A DNA stretch of 64,000 nucleotides from Lineus longissimus (lineage: Eukaryota > Nemertea > Pilidiophora > Heteronemertea > Lineidae): the NCBI RefSeq assembly GCF_910592395.1, contig NC_088316.1, positions 16,430,001-16,494,000 on the forward strand. The letters run 5' to 3'. Both the position numbers and the translations under genes were made by a program. Under the pieces are notes generated by a model. It was not told the DNA's origin and did no database searches. It worked only from the letters and a program-made list of their open reading frames with translations. Of this stretch, positions 1-12,849 are shown piece after piece (within the stretch, counting starts at the first letter, position 1; each line of letters starts with the position of its first letter).

Positions 1-520
1 GCAAGAACTCCAGTTGACCTGCATGTAGAAATACGTAGATATACGGGGAAAAACCAATGGGATGACGTACGAATGACTTAAACAACGGAATAGCAGAACT
101 CTGATTTGGAAAGTGCAATTTCCGGGTCACGGTTATCCGACGGGTAGGTGTGGACCTCTTCCCCTCTCCGTTGTTAAACGACGAACCTGGAATGTTCCTA
201 AAATGTGGCATATACATCTAACCCGCCTTGCTCTTAGTATATGCAGTCTGTGTTATTCCTTCCAAGAGTTCATTTTATGTTACTTGCCCATGCTAGATCT
301 CCGACTTCTTCGGTCCCATTTCAAGCTGGCCTTATAATGTAAACCATCCATACATCAAGGGAGTATACAGCTAGAAGGAGGTCATATGCCCCCCCCCCCC
401 CCGGCAATTGCAATGTGTGAAAACCAAGGCGAGTCACGGAGTGTATCCCGCTGTGTCATGTCAGTTTAAACCGCGGAGGTCATAGACTGAAAAACTGATT
501 TCGAATATTCTAGACAAAAC
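1..520. other. No gene recognised at left edge
   Basis: No coding similarity was recognised in this stretch. It is CpG-rich and carries a pure C run of 14 bases at 389-402. The 5' exons of the kelch gene that follows could lie here or outside the window; the open frame at 113-337 shows no recognisable domain. Confidence 0.3.
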
Positions 521-782
521 TCTTCTTTTTCAGACGCGGTATCTGCTCGGCAATTTCGTGCGAGGATCACTGCACCAGGTCCTGCTCGTTCTTCCTCGAA
601 AACTGTTAATTGATCACTGGAACAAGTCTTGATCAGTCTCCTAATTGTTGATTACTGCAACAGGCTGCGGAACGATCTTGGTCGTCTCTCTAGGTCAATC
701 ATTCCACGCGGAGATTACGGCATCGTACAGGACTTGCTGGATTACCATTCATCAACGATTCCGGTTTTGTCATTATCGAATC
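521..782 (+). other. Possible upstream exon(s) of the kelch gene, weak BACK-like pattern
   Basis: A good acceptor (pyrimidine tract then CAG, 521-533) is followed by about 32 open codons. They read RYLLGNF, then eleven residues, then LPRKLL, which is the NF-x11-LP spacing seen near the middle of BACK domains of BTB-BACK-kelch proteins. Stops at 630 and 642 close that frame before the first kelch repeat, and I could not find a clean donor that joins it to the next exon. Either splicing is unusual or this is a frameshifted remnant. Low confidence. Confidence 0.2.
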
Positions 783-2459
783 ATGGGATGTTCGACAAGT
801 TTATCCGTCGAAGGAGCTGGCGTGGAGGAGTCGGGACCCGAGCTTGTGGTCGTCGGTGGCCAGTCGTACGGGTTAGACTCACCCGTAGCAGACAGAGTTA
901 CCACCATTGACATCTACAACTTAGGAAGGTATGAATCTTCTTTTTTTCCAGTAGCCACGGCGATTTGTTGATTTGCTATTACCGAAAACCGATTCTGACC
1001 CATAATAGAAATCTTCCTGCCTATACGATCCCGATGGTCTAGTCTTCGTAAACCGAAGGTTGAAGTTCGAACTCCGTTGGAGCTTTTTCCGCCATGCGGC
1101 CGGTTTGATAGCCGCCAACGCAGCTGGTAAATTCTTGCCATGCGTGTCGCATTTAAGATGGGAGTTTGGAAATAAAGAGCCCCGGTGTCTCTTAAACCAA
1201 AGCTGGCTGGCCCTTCATCAGGGGTGACACTATGACAAACAAACATAACTTATCTCACATGAGATTTTTACTTGCACGAACTATACACATCGCTTTCTTC
1301 AGGAACAAGATGAGGCGATCTTTAGACATGCCTAAGGCGAAGAAGGAAGAGGTCCTCGAGCAGCTGACTCACGGGTTTGCGGCCGTCCTGAGTCCAACCT
1401 CCCCAGTTCTTTACATATCAGGTGAGTCTTTCTGCCCGAGCGGATTAAGGACCGTCTTCACATTAGATTTTCACGCGGCGCGTATACGTGTATCGCTAGC
1501 AGAGGGCTATGACCGAAGACAATTCTTCGCGGTGACGAAGGTCATGCGAATTGTACGCCGCGCAAAACGCCTCTATGGAAATATAAAAGCCTTTAGCGGC
1601 ATGAGTTCATTAGTTAAACTGTAATCTGAACTTGTTCTGGCGTTAAAGAGCCGTTAGGGGTAAACTGGGAAAATGTTCGCGAAGGTACTATAGTTCATCA
1701 TTATTGAATTCGATTTCTATCGCTTTTTCAGGTGGTTTCTACACCAATTGCTCGACACCTACTGCCGACGTATGGTCCATACACCTCAGTGGCCGAAAGG
1801 GGTGCTACACGAAACTTCCGGACATGCCAATGCCCCTATCCCGGCATAAAATGTGTTACGTGACGCATAGCGGTCAAGACTTTCTATTCGCCGCCGGGGG
1901 AGAGAACAAATGTTTCCGGTACAGCTTCGCGGACAGGAGTTGGTACCAATTACCCACCCTACCAGTGAGAATACGAAACGTTGATGCGGTCATGTGCATC
2001 AATCAATGTTTGTACGTCTGCGGCGATGGGAACTTGTTGCTGAATCATTTGCGGGAAATGGCCGGTGGGCACGGGGACTGGTTTGTCAACCAAGAATCGG
2101 GCTTCCCCCGCGGTAACGTTACGCCTCTGGGCGAAAGGATTTTCATTCACAAATATGACTATAAAAACAATCAAATATTCTTGTATGACACGTGGGACGA
2201 TTCATTACATCAACTCGATAGTGTCCATGAAAGTGACATTATGGCGCGTGGTGGCATGGCGTCACATTCATCAGACATTTTGTATTTCGCGGGCGGTTTC
2301 GATGAAGTCTTGAAAAAATCTTCAAATAGCATCGTGGAATATAACGTGAAATTAAAACGAGCTGTGGTAGCTGGCTTTCTAGATGCACCCCGTGAAGACC
2401 ATTTAATTTTTATCAACAAATTCGTCCCGAAAACCAGAAAATTCACGTTATCATATTGA
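783..2459 (+). CDS. Kelch-repeat protein (C-terminal propeller; N-terminus uncertain)
   Basis: Three exons join in frame: 783-928, 1303-1421, 1732-2459 (stop TGA), giving 330 aa from the first in-frame ATG of the exon. Donors GTATGA and GTGAGT and acceptors TTCTTCAG and TTTTTCAG are good. Kelch blades are visible as a hydrophobic strand followed by a double glycine: ELVVVGGQ in exon 1, LYISGGF across the exon 2/3 junction, FLFAAGG and LYFAGG in exon 3, each followed by a Tyr/Trp-containing strand such as SWYQLP. Kelch propellers usually serve as substrate adaptors for CUL3 ligases when a BTB-BACK half is present. No BTB domain is visible here, so either the 5' part lies upstream or this is a kelch-only protein. 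The true start is not settled. Confidence 0.6.
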
Positions 2460-2790
2460 GACAAGTACTGTATTATATAGAATTCCGTGAAATCGGAGCA
2501 TGTCTAGTCTCCTTTGCGTCATTCAGCCCTTTTGCGCCGCCACTTGAGAACCTCCTGGATGGTCATATTTAAATTTCAATAGTAGTCATACTCGACTAAG
2601 GTATAATGTTTTCGATTCAATGCCGAGTGGAAGCTGTGGGGTTTCCACTTTCGCCGCTGTCGTGGAAACTGACGTAAGGACAAACATTGTATATACTTGT
2701 ATAGTAGATGCAGCGTTGACGGTAAATTTAGGAACCAGAAACATTGGATATTTTCCGAAGATACTGTCTATACTTATCTTAACATTATGT

Positions 2791-2796
2791 AATAAA
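2791..2796 (+). terminator. Poly(A) signal candidate for the kelch gene
   Basis: AATAAA lies 332 bases after the kelch stop codon, followed by T-rich sequence. It is the first canonical hexamer noted on this strand downstream of the gene. Confidence 0.35.
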
Positions 2797-5037
2797 GGTT
2801 CCACATGACATTTTACATAAAATGCAATTCTGTTGTTGCAATTTTTCATTTCAACTAAACCGTTTGTATTTTAACACTTTTGAAAAAGCAGTTGCGGTTC
2901 AGCAATCAGGCAATTTTGTAAGGATCCCGTTGCTGATACTACTGGCTACACTCCGGACGCAGTGGACCGGCCTTGTCCTGTCGCCCGATCAATGATGATA
3001 TGGACTGCACTGGGTATCGACGCTACTTTCTGCTGCGTCACTTACATATTATTAAAATGTCCGCGTCATGTTAGCCCATAGAAATAGGCTCCGGTCTTTT
3101 GTTGTACATCTTGGAATGGAGCGGGCCAGGTAGGCCTAAAGTCATGTCCGCCGTATCTAGATTTACGAGTTGCCGCTAGATATGCTAGCGCAAGCCGAGT
3201 CTTTTTTGAAAGTAGCTTTGCGCACATTTGCGCGTGACCTTATTGATTTCATCGATGAACTCCCAGCTCTGTCCTCTTGACAATCGCTAAGAAGTTAACA
3301 GAGATATCGCACATTTTTGTACATGGATAAGATGCTGCGAATGCGACCACATGCCCACACAGCTGAATCTACGCCGTGGTTTTTTCATGGCACCAAGTCG
3401 AATTGGGGAGCTTGGAGTGGTTGTCGCCCGAATTGGCGCGAATTTGCAAAACGGGGATTGTTCCTGTAACAAGAAAGCGTCAAGAGGCGTTCAAAGAAGG
3501 AACCCGGCAAGACATACGGGTACTATATATAATGCATCAGAGTGGAATGGTGATATCTTGAGTGTAACATGTGAATAGGCATTAAATGGATGGTCCTAAT
3601 GTCTTCGATTCTTTAAAACAAAATTTTAGTTGCCATAGCGGGGATCTTAGAAATGAAAAACACAAACAGGTCTTTTATCATAACGATTCCCTTTATCAAA
3701 AAGCAGTTTGTACAAAGAGCTGATTACACAGTGATAGTTTCAAAACATTGTTATGTGGAACCCCACTAAACTTTATCGCTTTAGAATATACCAAACTATC
3801 GTCTTTTAAAGACAGGTGTTAAGCATTGGACATTGGACAACGGCACCAATTGTCTTAAAGCTGAAAACAACAATGGAAACCAAACACCATATCCCTTAAA
3901 TATTCTTTTATCTTTTCATAACGAATTACATCACTTCAAAATGGGACAAGCCTACATGATAGTAAAGAGCCAAGTCCCAATATCGCAATGCATAACTTGC
4001 TTCTTTTAATTGGTGGCAAAAAGCGAAAGCAAACGATACCTGGTCTCTCAGAAAAAAGTGTACTTTGCCCTCTTCTGGATCAACCAATTAGTCCAAGTGT
4101 ACTCAAGCCAAGTGGTGTGCCTTAAGTCACAATTGCAGAAACTCCATTGTTCTGGCTTTGAAATGTGAAGAATTTGATTTCAAAAAACTGATGTCCTAGA
4201 TCATGTGATCAACATGGAAACCTGATCCTTAAAAAGCTATAGGTCAGATAGCACATAAGGGCTGCTAGGATCGCGTTTGAACCCCCCTCCCAACCCCCCC
4301 CCCCCCCCCAGAGTCCTAACATAAAACATCGACAACTGCCCAGGCAACCGAAAGCCAAAGAAATTAATACATATGTACTACTTGTACTATTAAGGAAATC
4401 TTTGGGTGGCTACGCAACAAAAAAAGATTAACATTCTACCACCAAAGCAAAAAAGCCTTCTGGTTGTGACTCTGTCCTCAGAAGACTAATTTGTGACACA
4501 TGGAAATACAAATACAGGAGAATCTGTCTCTGTACGACTCGGTAACGATATGGTTTCTTTGTTTCAAAAAGGTTTGTCATTAAGCACAAGCCTGGGTTTG
4601 CTATGATTGTGATAATGGTTTCAGCAAGTATATGCATATTTGGTTTCAGCAATATGAATAAACACATCGACTAACATGTACGAAAAAAACATCAAGAATT
4701 ACATAAGAATAATGACTTGCCACACATGTAACTTTTGAGCGAGGCTTCTAATTCTCATATAACTGACAAGACAAAAGACAACAAAAAAACAAGAGGCCCC
4801 AAGCTCACGTGATTGTACATATTAACTGGCATTAAATTTTTAAAAGTGCGAGAGTTCTAAAGAAAAGTTGCCTGCCTGGTGTGCCGTGCCGTCTACTGTA
4901 AGCACCTTGAAAAGAACAATTTAGATCACTGTGACCTACATGTACAACTATAACTGCTGGTGTCTGCAGCAAAAACAACTCTCATCTGCAGGTAAAAATG
5001 CAAGAAGTCTGTGAAAATGCAAAGTCTAGATCTCTGT
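2797..5037. other. Convergent intergenic region
   Basis: This lies between the 3' ends of the kelch gene (+) and RECQL5 (-). No gene was recognised; short open frames at 3351-3578 and 4428-4667 have no family similarity. A C run of 16 bases (4294-4309) preceded by a shorter C tract is present. CpG density drops from about 3.6 kb onward. Confidence 0.4.
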
Positions 5038-5043
5038 TTTTAT
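5038..5043 (-). terminator. Poly(A) signal of RECQL5
   Basis: The plus-strand TTTATT reads AATAAA on the gene strand, about 20 bases after the RECQL5 stop codon, so the 3' UTR may be very short. A 15-base stretch of the last coding exon (around 5112-5126) recurs at 5044-5058 beside this signal, so the end of the gene contains a small direct repeat. Confidence 0.5.
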
Positions 5044-5063
5044 TCATTAACTTGTTCACAAGT

Positions 5064-8000
5064 CTATATCTTCTCCATATTAGTGGTTTCTGTCACCTTT
5101 TTGTTCTTCTTCATTAACTTGTTCACGAGGTCTTTGGCAAACGGCTTAGCTGCAAGAGGAAGAATGATTAAAACTATGAAATTTCTACTGGAATGTTGAC
5201 TAACTTAGCTGGATCAGGCCTCTCCCGAGTAGAACAATCACAAGTGTTCTGTCGAAGTGGAATATATAACAGACAATGGGTAATATGAATAAAGGCTAGC
5301 AAATGCTTTTACTTCAATTTTGTACAGAAAGGCCAAGTGTAAATGTACATGGAGTTTGAGATAAAAGCATTTACTAGTCTTTATTCATATCACCCAATGC
5401 CATGGTCACCGGGATAGATATACCAGTATGGTGATAATTGAATTCTTCTTGGGGGAAAAGTTGTATCATATGCATATATAATGTATCTATCTCTAAATAT
5501 CAAGGACAAGAACTGGGGGGTATAGGCCAGGGAATCAAATACAACTTTGCACCTGTCGAGATTAAGTAATAATGTCTCCCATAAGTGTCCTTAATGTCAT
5601 TTTCCTCTTTCAGCTTAGCTTGAACTTAACTCTCCTTCACGGAATTCAACCGCGTAAATAAAATGCTTGCCACAATTTCATGGTTAACATCACATTGTAT
5701 ACGTACCATTATCCTCAGTCAGTGATTTTGTCTTCATTAACTTTTCCGTCAGGACTTTGGCAGCTTTCTTAAACACTTCTTTCGAGGAGAACTTGCCCTC
5801 CTTATAAAATGGTGTCAGATAGCGCACAATTTGATCCGCCGCATATTTTCTATCACAAGCCTCTGGCTCTGGTGGTAAAGATGGGTGAGACTTGGATGAC
5901 TTCTTACCCGAGCTGCTTGTTCGACGACGCTTTGATGGCGGGATATTATTATCCTGCAAGTGTAAAGCAGACGACGCTTTGATGGCGGGTTATTATTATC
6001 CTGTAAGTGTAAAGCAGACGGAAATGGAAAATTATCGATATCAGGTGGAGTCTGACTGTGTCGTGAAGGACCAAAAAATGAAAGTACTCCGTATTGATAA
6101 CGACGCATATAATCTATGATGTTTCATAGTTAATTAAAGATGACAAACTGCTATCTACTTTGTCTGTTCAAGCCCATCATCACCATTAGAGGGGTGAATC
6201 ACTGGAAATGATAACAGTACCAAACGAATTGCTTCAAACAAGATAAAAATGTTAAGTGAGGACCACATGCACAGTTGTTACATGTACCTCTTCAAATCTG
6301 ACCTTCCTGTTGGCTTCATCATGTTTTTGGTGTCCGTTACTTCGGTCATTAGAACTGGAACAGAATTCAAACAAAACAGTCAAGTATTGAGAAACAATGA
6401 ACCAGGGACTGTGTGACCAGTTACCACTAGTCCAGACCTGAGCGAATAGAACACTCCAGGTCTCCTGCACACTTACTTACCCCTATTAGTGTAAGTGACA
6501 ACTAATGATCTAGATTCAAATGATTGGGAACATCTTTTACCTCATTAAAAAGTCCATTTTGGGAGGATTTTGTGAAAACTGTTTTACCTTGCAAGGAAGA
6601 ATAAATACATACCTACAGTACATGTATTTTCAACTCGCAGGTTAATTTTTCATAAGGGACAAGATGCAGCCCACAAAATATAGTTTTATTTTGAATGCGT
6701 AAATAAAATTGAAGAACGTATTCCAGCTGCAATCTTATGACAACTTCAATGCATCTAGTCTACCTGAGGATCTACAACTTACTCGTCACCATCCCCCGAC
6801 TCTCCCGGCATCTTCTCAAAGAAATAGTTTATTTTAGGAATAATCCTCTGCATCTCATCTTTATAGATCTCCTTCTTGACCTCCTTAACGATCGTTTCCC
6901 GAATACTTGACGTAATACCCACAATGCTGGAGCCCTCCTTCATTGGAGGCTTCTCCGGGAACATCACTTGCTCACGATTCATATTCACAAAATTATGACC
7001 AGTATTCATAAAGTTATACCGCGGACTGACTAGATCGTCACTGTCTCTGTGTAGAAAATTATACCGTGGACTTTTTGAGAGTTGCTTATGCATCGATACG
7101 GATTCCATCCCCGGTAAATAACCAGCACTGCCTAGTGGTATTAGTTCGTCCTTTACCGGGGTACTTGCATCAGATAACGATGGGGAGTGAGGTTTCTCAT
7201 TCGAGTCTCCGCCTTCCACATCTCGACTATTGGGCGTCACAACACCTGGACTTGAGTTCAGAACGCTCTCTCGACTGATTGACCCAGCGGCACTTTGCGG
7301 GCTACTAATATCAGAACTACGGCTCGCCATACTTGTACTTCCACCCGGTAAATTTGCATCGGAACATTTTGCAGCATCATTCGCCAAGTCTTTTGCAAGA
7401 TCTGCTGCAGAGGTCAAACCAATCCCGCTTCCTCCTTTTGGAATCATCATCTCGTGGATTTCTCGGTTTTCTGTCAACTTTTTTATCTCGCCAACTTTTT
7501 TCATGATTCCCGCACGATAGATATTCAATAGTTTGTTCACTTTGAATATGTCGTACTCCATGTCTATTGCACAGCATCGTGGTTCATAGTCCGCACAGGC
7601 AAGTTTTGAACTGTTTCCCTCAAAGTATGTCATATAGTTTGATTTTAATGCATCTTCAAGGAGCTTCAGGCAGTATTCTCGACCCTGTGAGGAGAAAAGT
7701 GAGGAAATACTAAAACTGAACATCTGGACATCTGAGGGGCTAAACCTTTTTGTGTTTCCTCCCATTCATTCCTGGCACAGAGCTCAGCTGAATACTTTTA
7801 ACCACGGAACTATTTGTTTTACTTGTTCATCAGCAATAAGGAGCAGCTCACCTTGACTGTTAAGTTAATAATCTTTTGACTAGCTGCATCTCGCAGTGGG
7901 CAGTCTTCATCAGGCATTACAAAATCTGACGTCTTCTTTGGTGTACCTCCACCCTGAAAGTGAAATGAATGCGATCAAGTATAGAGCTACTGGAAGCAAG

Positions 8001-11000
8001 TGTAAAAGGTCAACGTGGTCTTACCGGTTTGCAGAGTTTCAGACTCATTACCAAAACATGTGTATTGTATAAAAGAATATTGATACTTAGATTACCTAGA
8101 TCCAATGAAATCCGTGACAAAGCTGGCTAATTTGGGGTACTGTTGGCAGTGATGTCAACATCATACAATCTTCCTGGTAGACCAGAACAACTGACACAGT
8201 TTTATTGCTCTGTAAACAACTCATACGACATTCCAACTGCCCACGCATAAGTTGTACCAAATATAGTCCAGCTCATATTAATATCAACAATGACAATATC
8301 GTCAAAACTAGAGCACCAATTCAAAAGCGGTTTTTAGCACAGACTCCAAAATTTTGTTTTTCTGCTTGATGGGGTCAAGTACTCCCATGGCTTGAACAAG
8401 AGGGGTATCCCCTGTCAATAGAATGCAGCATTTTCTCTGCTGGGGAGATGTCTCCCACTCAAACAAATTCAGAGGGATGTCCCCCCTGAAATTTAAGGGA
8501 CGAAGGACATTTCCCTCACTCAAGAAATCATCTTGTGGCACATCCCACTGACACTTACCCCCTTGCGCTTCTTAAACTCATCTCCTATCAACTTGTCTCT
8601 TGTTTTCTTTTCCCTGTCTGCCGCATCCCGTTCTCGGTAATAGCTACTCTCTTCCTCAGAGGATGAGTCATTGAACTCCCTGCAAGAAATAAACTAGGAG
8701 GTCTAAAGAGGAACTAGGAGGTCTTCCACAATAAAGGCCTGGTGACACTTATTCTGAACTGCCCAAAATCTATCCAAGCGAGCATAACTAGGTCAGTAAG
8801 AGATAATGGATAATGTTTCAAACAGCACTATCGCAATGATGACCTAGGGAGACATTATTTTATCTGACAAGAGTACACGTGAACGTCCCAAATAACCTGA
8901 TAGACGAAAAATGTCCTTACTCTTTAGCACCTTTGCGTCCTCCACCGTAAAGACTGGGGTCGGGCTCTTCTGACTCGACCACAATCATCGTTGAACTCTT
9001 TGCCTTGGCCGTGGCCTTGCCGTAGGCACCACGCTTCAGGTCCTCCAGATCTTTCTCCACACTAAGAGGATTCTTACAGTAATCACATGACTTGTTACAC
9101 TTGGGTAATTTATCACCAAAATACGCTGCTATCGCTCCATGTCGGCACCTGAAAATATAAGTGTTCCTTTTAACTTCCCCTACGTGTTGTCAGAAAGTGG
9201 ATACGCTGGTAAACTTGCCTTTAAAGTTGGAAATTTTCACCCATTTTGTTGAAGGGCGGCTTTGTTTACACTCAGAAGGGCATGAGACAGGTATCACTAA
9301 GCCCTTGTAGTTATCCACAACGGAGAAAAATGACTTCGAGACAAGGTGGTCCAAATGAAAGGAGGTTTTAAACATGAGAGGAGGGACAGAATTGAGGATT
9401 ACTTAAACATGAAGCTGAAACATGCATTGGATTGTTCCCTCTTCAATGACTGCAAAAACAGGTTCTGGAAGGTGACACAAGGTATCAGGTTACAGGCCTA
9501 CTTACTGTGGCTCCTCTGCAAAGTTAACAATGGCTTCAAAACCTTTCTGTGCAGCTTTGTTCCGAACATCACTCCCACCAATTTGTCCCTAAAAAAGTAC
9601 ATGCACAATTGCAATTTTTCCGTTTTCAGCAAATGCACCCTAGTGGTGTCAACTGTGAATCAGATCAGGCCAATTTTCAATAGCATCAACTGACAAGTGT
9701 ATGCTATATAGTTACAACACATAAAAAGGAAATCTCAGAGCCTACTCAAGTTTTAAGTGTTTACGTGTCTTGATGGACAGACAGGCACGGAAGAGGACGA
9801 CAATACCACTCAGCCATGGCTGAGGGGTAAAAAAGCAATAGAGAAACTGGCCAAGTAGTTTTCGCAGCGATCCATAAGAATGTGGACTTTAACTTCTCAA
9901 GCCATCAACAGACCATCTTGCCAACATGCCTGATTAGAATGGTTCAGTGAACAAGCTAGCAAAATAACACTTATGAACATATTAGCATTACTTACATGGG
10001 GTTTAAGCGCTTCTTGTTTGAGCAGAAATGCAACTGTGTTCCTCTCGTCAGTCGAGTAGTACAGGCGGCAGTTTGATGTCAAGCCATCTCGTCCGGCACG
10101 ACCTGACTCTTGGTAATAACCAGCCATGGACTTGGGTGTGGTCCAGTGAGCAACAAACCTAAGTAGCAAAAGGTCAAAGGTCAAATACAAAGCAATCAAT
10201 TGGCATCTGTGCCCTCCTTATTTGATCTGCTGACCCCAAGTGTTGTCTTTCAAGTTTTCTGGAACAGAAGGTTACTTTCACCTCCACTGCAAAAATTGTG
10301 TCACACAAAATAATATGTCAAGCTCTCTTGGTTCCCGAAATCTCAAGGATGAACAGGCAGCAGATAAAGTCTCTCACCTGACATTAGCTTTATCGATTCC
10401 CATGCCAAAACTGATCGTCGCAACTATCACAGGTACCTTCCCGTTTATCCAATCATCTTGAGTCTCCCGCCGTACGTCTGTCCCAAGTCCTGCATGGTAT
10501 GGTTTTGATGGAAGCTTCTTTCGACTTAAGCGGCTGGCAACTTCTGCACAGGCTTCACGGGTCCGGCAATAGACAATACCACAACCTTTTTCATTCTGAG
10601 AAGTGAAATGAAACATGATAAACCAACAGTCATGACCAGTACCAATGAGGGAATGTGAGTTTTACATAGACCATAGGCCAAGTCCATGGATAAAGGGGCT
10701 TAGTTTTTGAATTTGTGACATCATTTCGGGGCAGAGTAAAAATGCTATTATCATCATGATAAGGAAGGTGCTTACTTCACATAAAACACTGTAATATCAG
10801 AGGGCACCATTGCATTCCAGTAAAGCAGGCAGGTCACTTTTGACTCGCAGAATCTGAAATTCGGGGGGCAGCGAGGCTAAACAGGAGAGCAGCACAGGTA
10901 TTGGCTCTGCTGCCTCCGCTTATGTCAAGCCCTGTCATTGAACAAAAAATATGCATGTAAATGAATGGTTACCCAGTCAATGTCTTCCATTAATCGTCCC

Positions 11001-12088
11001 TCGATTCCAAGCGATGATAACGCAAATGCTTTCAAGTCCTCGTATGGATCGTGTAATAAAGCCTTGTATCGAACGTCATAGAAAAGATTTGGTCGAAATA
11101 CTGAGCACTTGAACCTTGCGATAGGATTTTTCAACTTTAACGATTTGATGATATCTTCCTCCACATGTGGTGTTGCTGTGGCAGTAAGGGCTATGCAGGG
11201 AACACCAAGAGTCTGTTTGAGAGCACCAAGTTTAAGATAGTCCGGACGGAAATCGTGACCCCATTGTGACACACAATGAGCTTCATCCACGACAAAGTAC
11301 CGCAGCAATTTTCGATTTTTCAGGATGTTTAGAATTGCTTGGAATGTTGTTGTAGCCGCTTGCTCTGGCGTGATATAAACAAGTTTTAGTTTTGGTGTGG
11401 AACTTTGTAGATCGTCCGTCACACGTTTTCGGTTCTGTGTTGACATTTTTGAATTTATCGTATCTGCAGGAATCCCGAGATTGTGAAGGCTTTCAAGCTG
11501 ATCGTGTATGAGAGCAATGAGTGGAGATATGACAATCGTCACACCGTTTGATATGACTGCTGGTAACTGGAAACAGAGTGACTTGCCGCCACCTGTTGGC
11601 ATTGAAATAAATGCATCCAAACGACCTGGAATAAAAAGAGAATATAGAAAGATTATCCATTTACATGACAATGTATGGAAAGGGACAATGAGGGTCATAG
11701 CAGTGGGTACTGCTGGTGAAATTAAGTTCACTCAACAACACAACAAGTTGTGACAACAATGAATCCTTCTGTCTGTCAGCTAGTGCATCATTCCCACTGT
11801 CACACACATCCCTCTCCTCCATGAACTTAAAGAACAGGAAAAGATGAATAGAAGAAGCTTATCTCATCTTGATTAGATCAAAATAATCATACAATGCGTT
11901 GTGTACATTTTGTACAGCAAGAGCAAGTGTCCATTTGCACACGAATACACACGAATGCACAGGCCTAGGAGAATCGTACCCTTTGCAACCATTTCTACAG
12001 CCTTCTCCTGAAGCAAAGATCGGAAGCAATTGTGGCCAAAAACCCTCTCAAGGGTATCTTGAATTCGTGTTTTCAAATCTTCTGCCAT
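5064..12088 (-). CDS. RECQL5: RecQ5 DNA helicase with KIX-like region and SRI domain
   Basis: Twelve exons on the minus strand: 12088-11980, 11625-10973, 10595-10378, 10158-9996, 9588-9506, 9148-8921, 8679-8559, 7953-7852, 7684-6783, 6354-6288, 5953-5707, 5149-5064. All phases agree; the product is 992 aa, close to the long human isoform. The family is a 3'-5' DNA helicase that restrains recombination and travels with RNA polymerase II. Visible motifs are Walker A MPTGGGKS (about 45-52), DEAH (150-153), ALTATAT, and motif [12 protein letters not shown] (343-352). RecQ zinc-site cysteines lie at about 410, 426, 430 and 433. A KIX-like helix ([14 protein letters not shown]) opens exon 9. The Ser/Pro-rich middle contains SPRYNF twice. 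An SRI domain (about 918-985, [10 protein letters not shown]) ends the protein and implies binding to phosphorylated Pol II CTD. An AATAAA follows about 20 bases after the stop. Confidence 0.95.
5274..5401. mobile_element. Palindromic MITE-like hairpin in RECQL5 intron 11
   Basis: The left arm (about 5276-5312) and right arm (about 5362-5400) are near-perfect reverse complements of about 38 bases around a 50-base spacer. The arms share AATATGAATAAAG and AAATGCTTTTA with a few mismatches. This structure is typical of a short non-autonomous inverted-repeat element. Confidence 0.6.
5924..6017 (-). repeat. 47-bp tandem duplication carrying the acceptor of RECQL5 exon 11
   Basis: Two adjacent 47-base copies (5924-5970 and 5971-6017) differ at only two positions. 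Each contains, on the gene strand, the pyrimidine tract and CAG acceptor (CTTTACACTTGCAG or CTTTACACTTACAG) plus the first coding bases of exon 11. The exon can start at 5953 (in frame, SRI kept) or at 6000. The upstream site adds 47 bases and shifts the frame, giving about 60 unrelated residues and a stop. Confidence 0.85.
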
Positions 12089-12249
12089 GTTAGTGCTATT
12101 TCAAAGTCAACTTTTTTAGATTTTTAATCTTCAAAATCTACATTTTCGCAAATTTTCCGTGTACAAAAGTCACAACCGGAAGTTAGGACTGAGGCGAATA
12201 TTCCTCGAGGTTTGATTTGCCATGATTTGATTTTCCATGATTCTTCCTG
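12089..12249. other. 5' flank of RECQL5
   Basis: This is sequence just upstream of the RECQL5 start codon. No TATA box or other promoter element could be assigned with confidence. Confidence 0.25.
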
Positions 12250-12385
12250 AGCTTTTCGCCCCCAGTCGTTTCGCTCCAAATCGAAGTCGTTTCGCGACAA
12301 ATTCGAAGTCGTTCCGCTACAAATCGAAGTCGTTTCGCTCCCTGGGACTTTTTATTGGGGGATTGAGAAAGTACTCCGGTACAAT
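12250..12385. repeat. Dispersed element with a short tandem motif (copy 1)
   Basis: The motif AAATCGAAGTCGTTTCGC, about 22 bases, recurs three to four times. It is followed by a conserved tail reading CCTGGGACTTTTTATTGGGG then GATTGAGAAAGTAC. The same tail and motif occur in the opposite orientation at 26131-26215, so this is an interspersed repeat. Confidence 0.6.
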
Positions 12386-12849
12386 GAATTAAGATTTGTT
12401 GAAATTCATAGATAAACTCCACATGAGCAATGATATTCACTACATTTGCGGGACAGTACAAGTGTCAAAGTATGTGCTTTCCGGGGTTGTCAAGTTTACA
12501 AAGAAGGAATTGTTTGGCCACCAGTGATCGGCAGCTCTCTTGTCTTTTTTTGCAGTTATCTTCATCACGAGTGAGATCAGGGTAAAGCCTCTTGTCTATC
12601 TCGTGGCCCAGTGGCATTCAATCTTGACACATTTCTAATGGGCTTTTGAGAATTTGTGATCTTGGGCAGGTCACTAAGTGTCTAGTTCATTGATTGGTCA
12701 TCGAGTGTGTTTAAGAAATATTTAATGGTCGGTTACCTTACTGAAACAAAATCATTTTGCAGAGAGATGGCTAACCAGCCTTGGAGCCTATGCTTTAGAC
12801 CCATCAACTAACATTGGACTGAACAGCTATGGCCCAACCCTGGGTGCCA

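Noticed and set aside
6252-6470. 72-codon minus-strand frame as one exon
   Set aside because: Only 6354-6288 is needed; its acceptor and donor keep phase with both neighbours, while the rest reads as intron.
8308-8541. 77-codon minus-strand open frame in a RECQL5 intron
   Set aside because: RECQL5 exons on both sides join in phase without it, and it contains GGGACATCCC-type palindromic repeat sequence.
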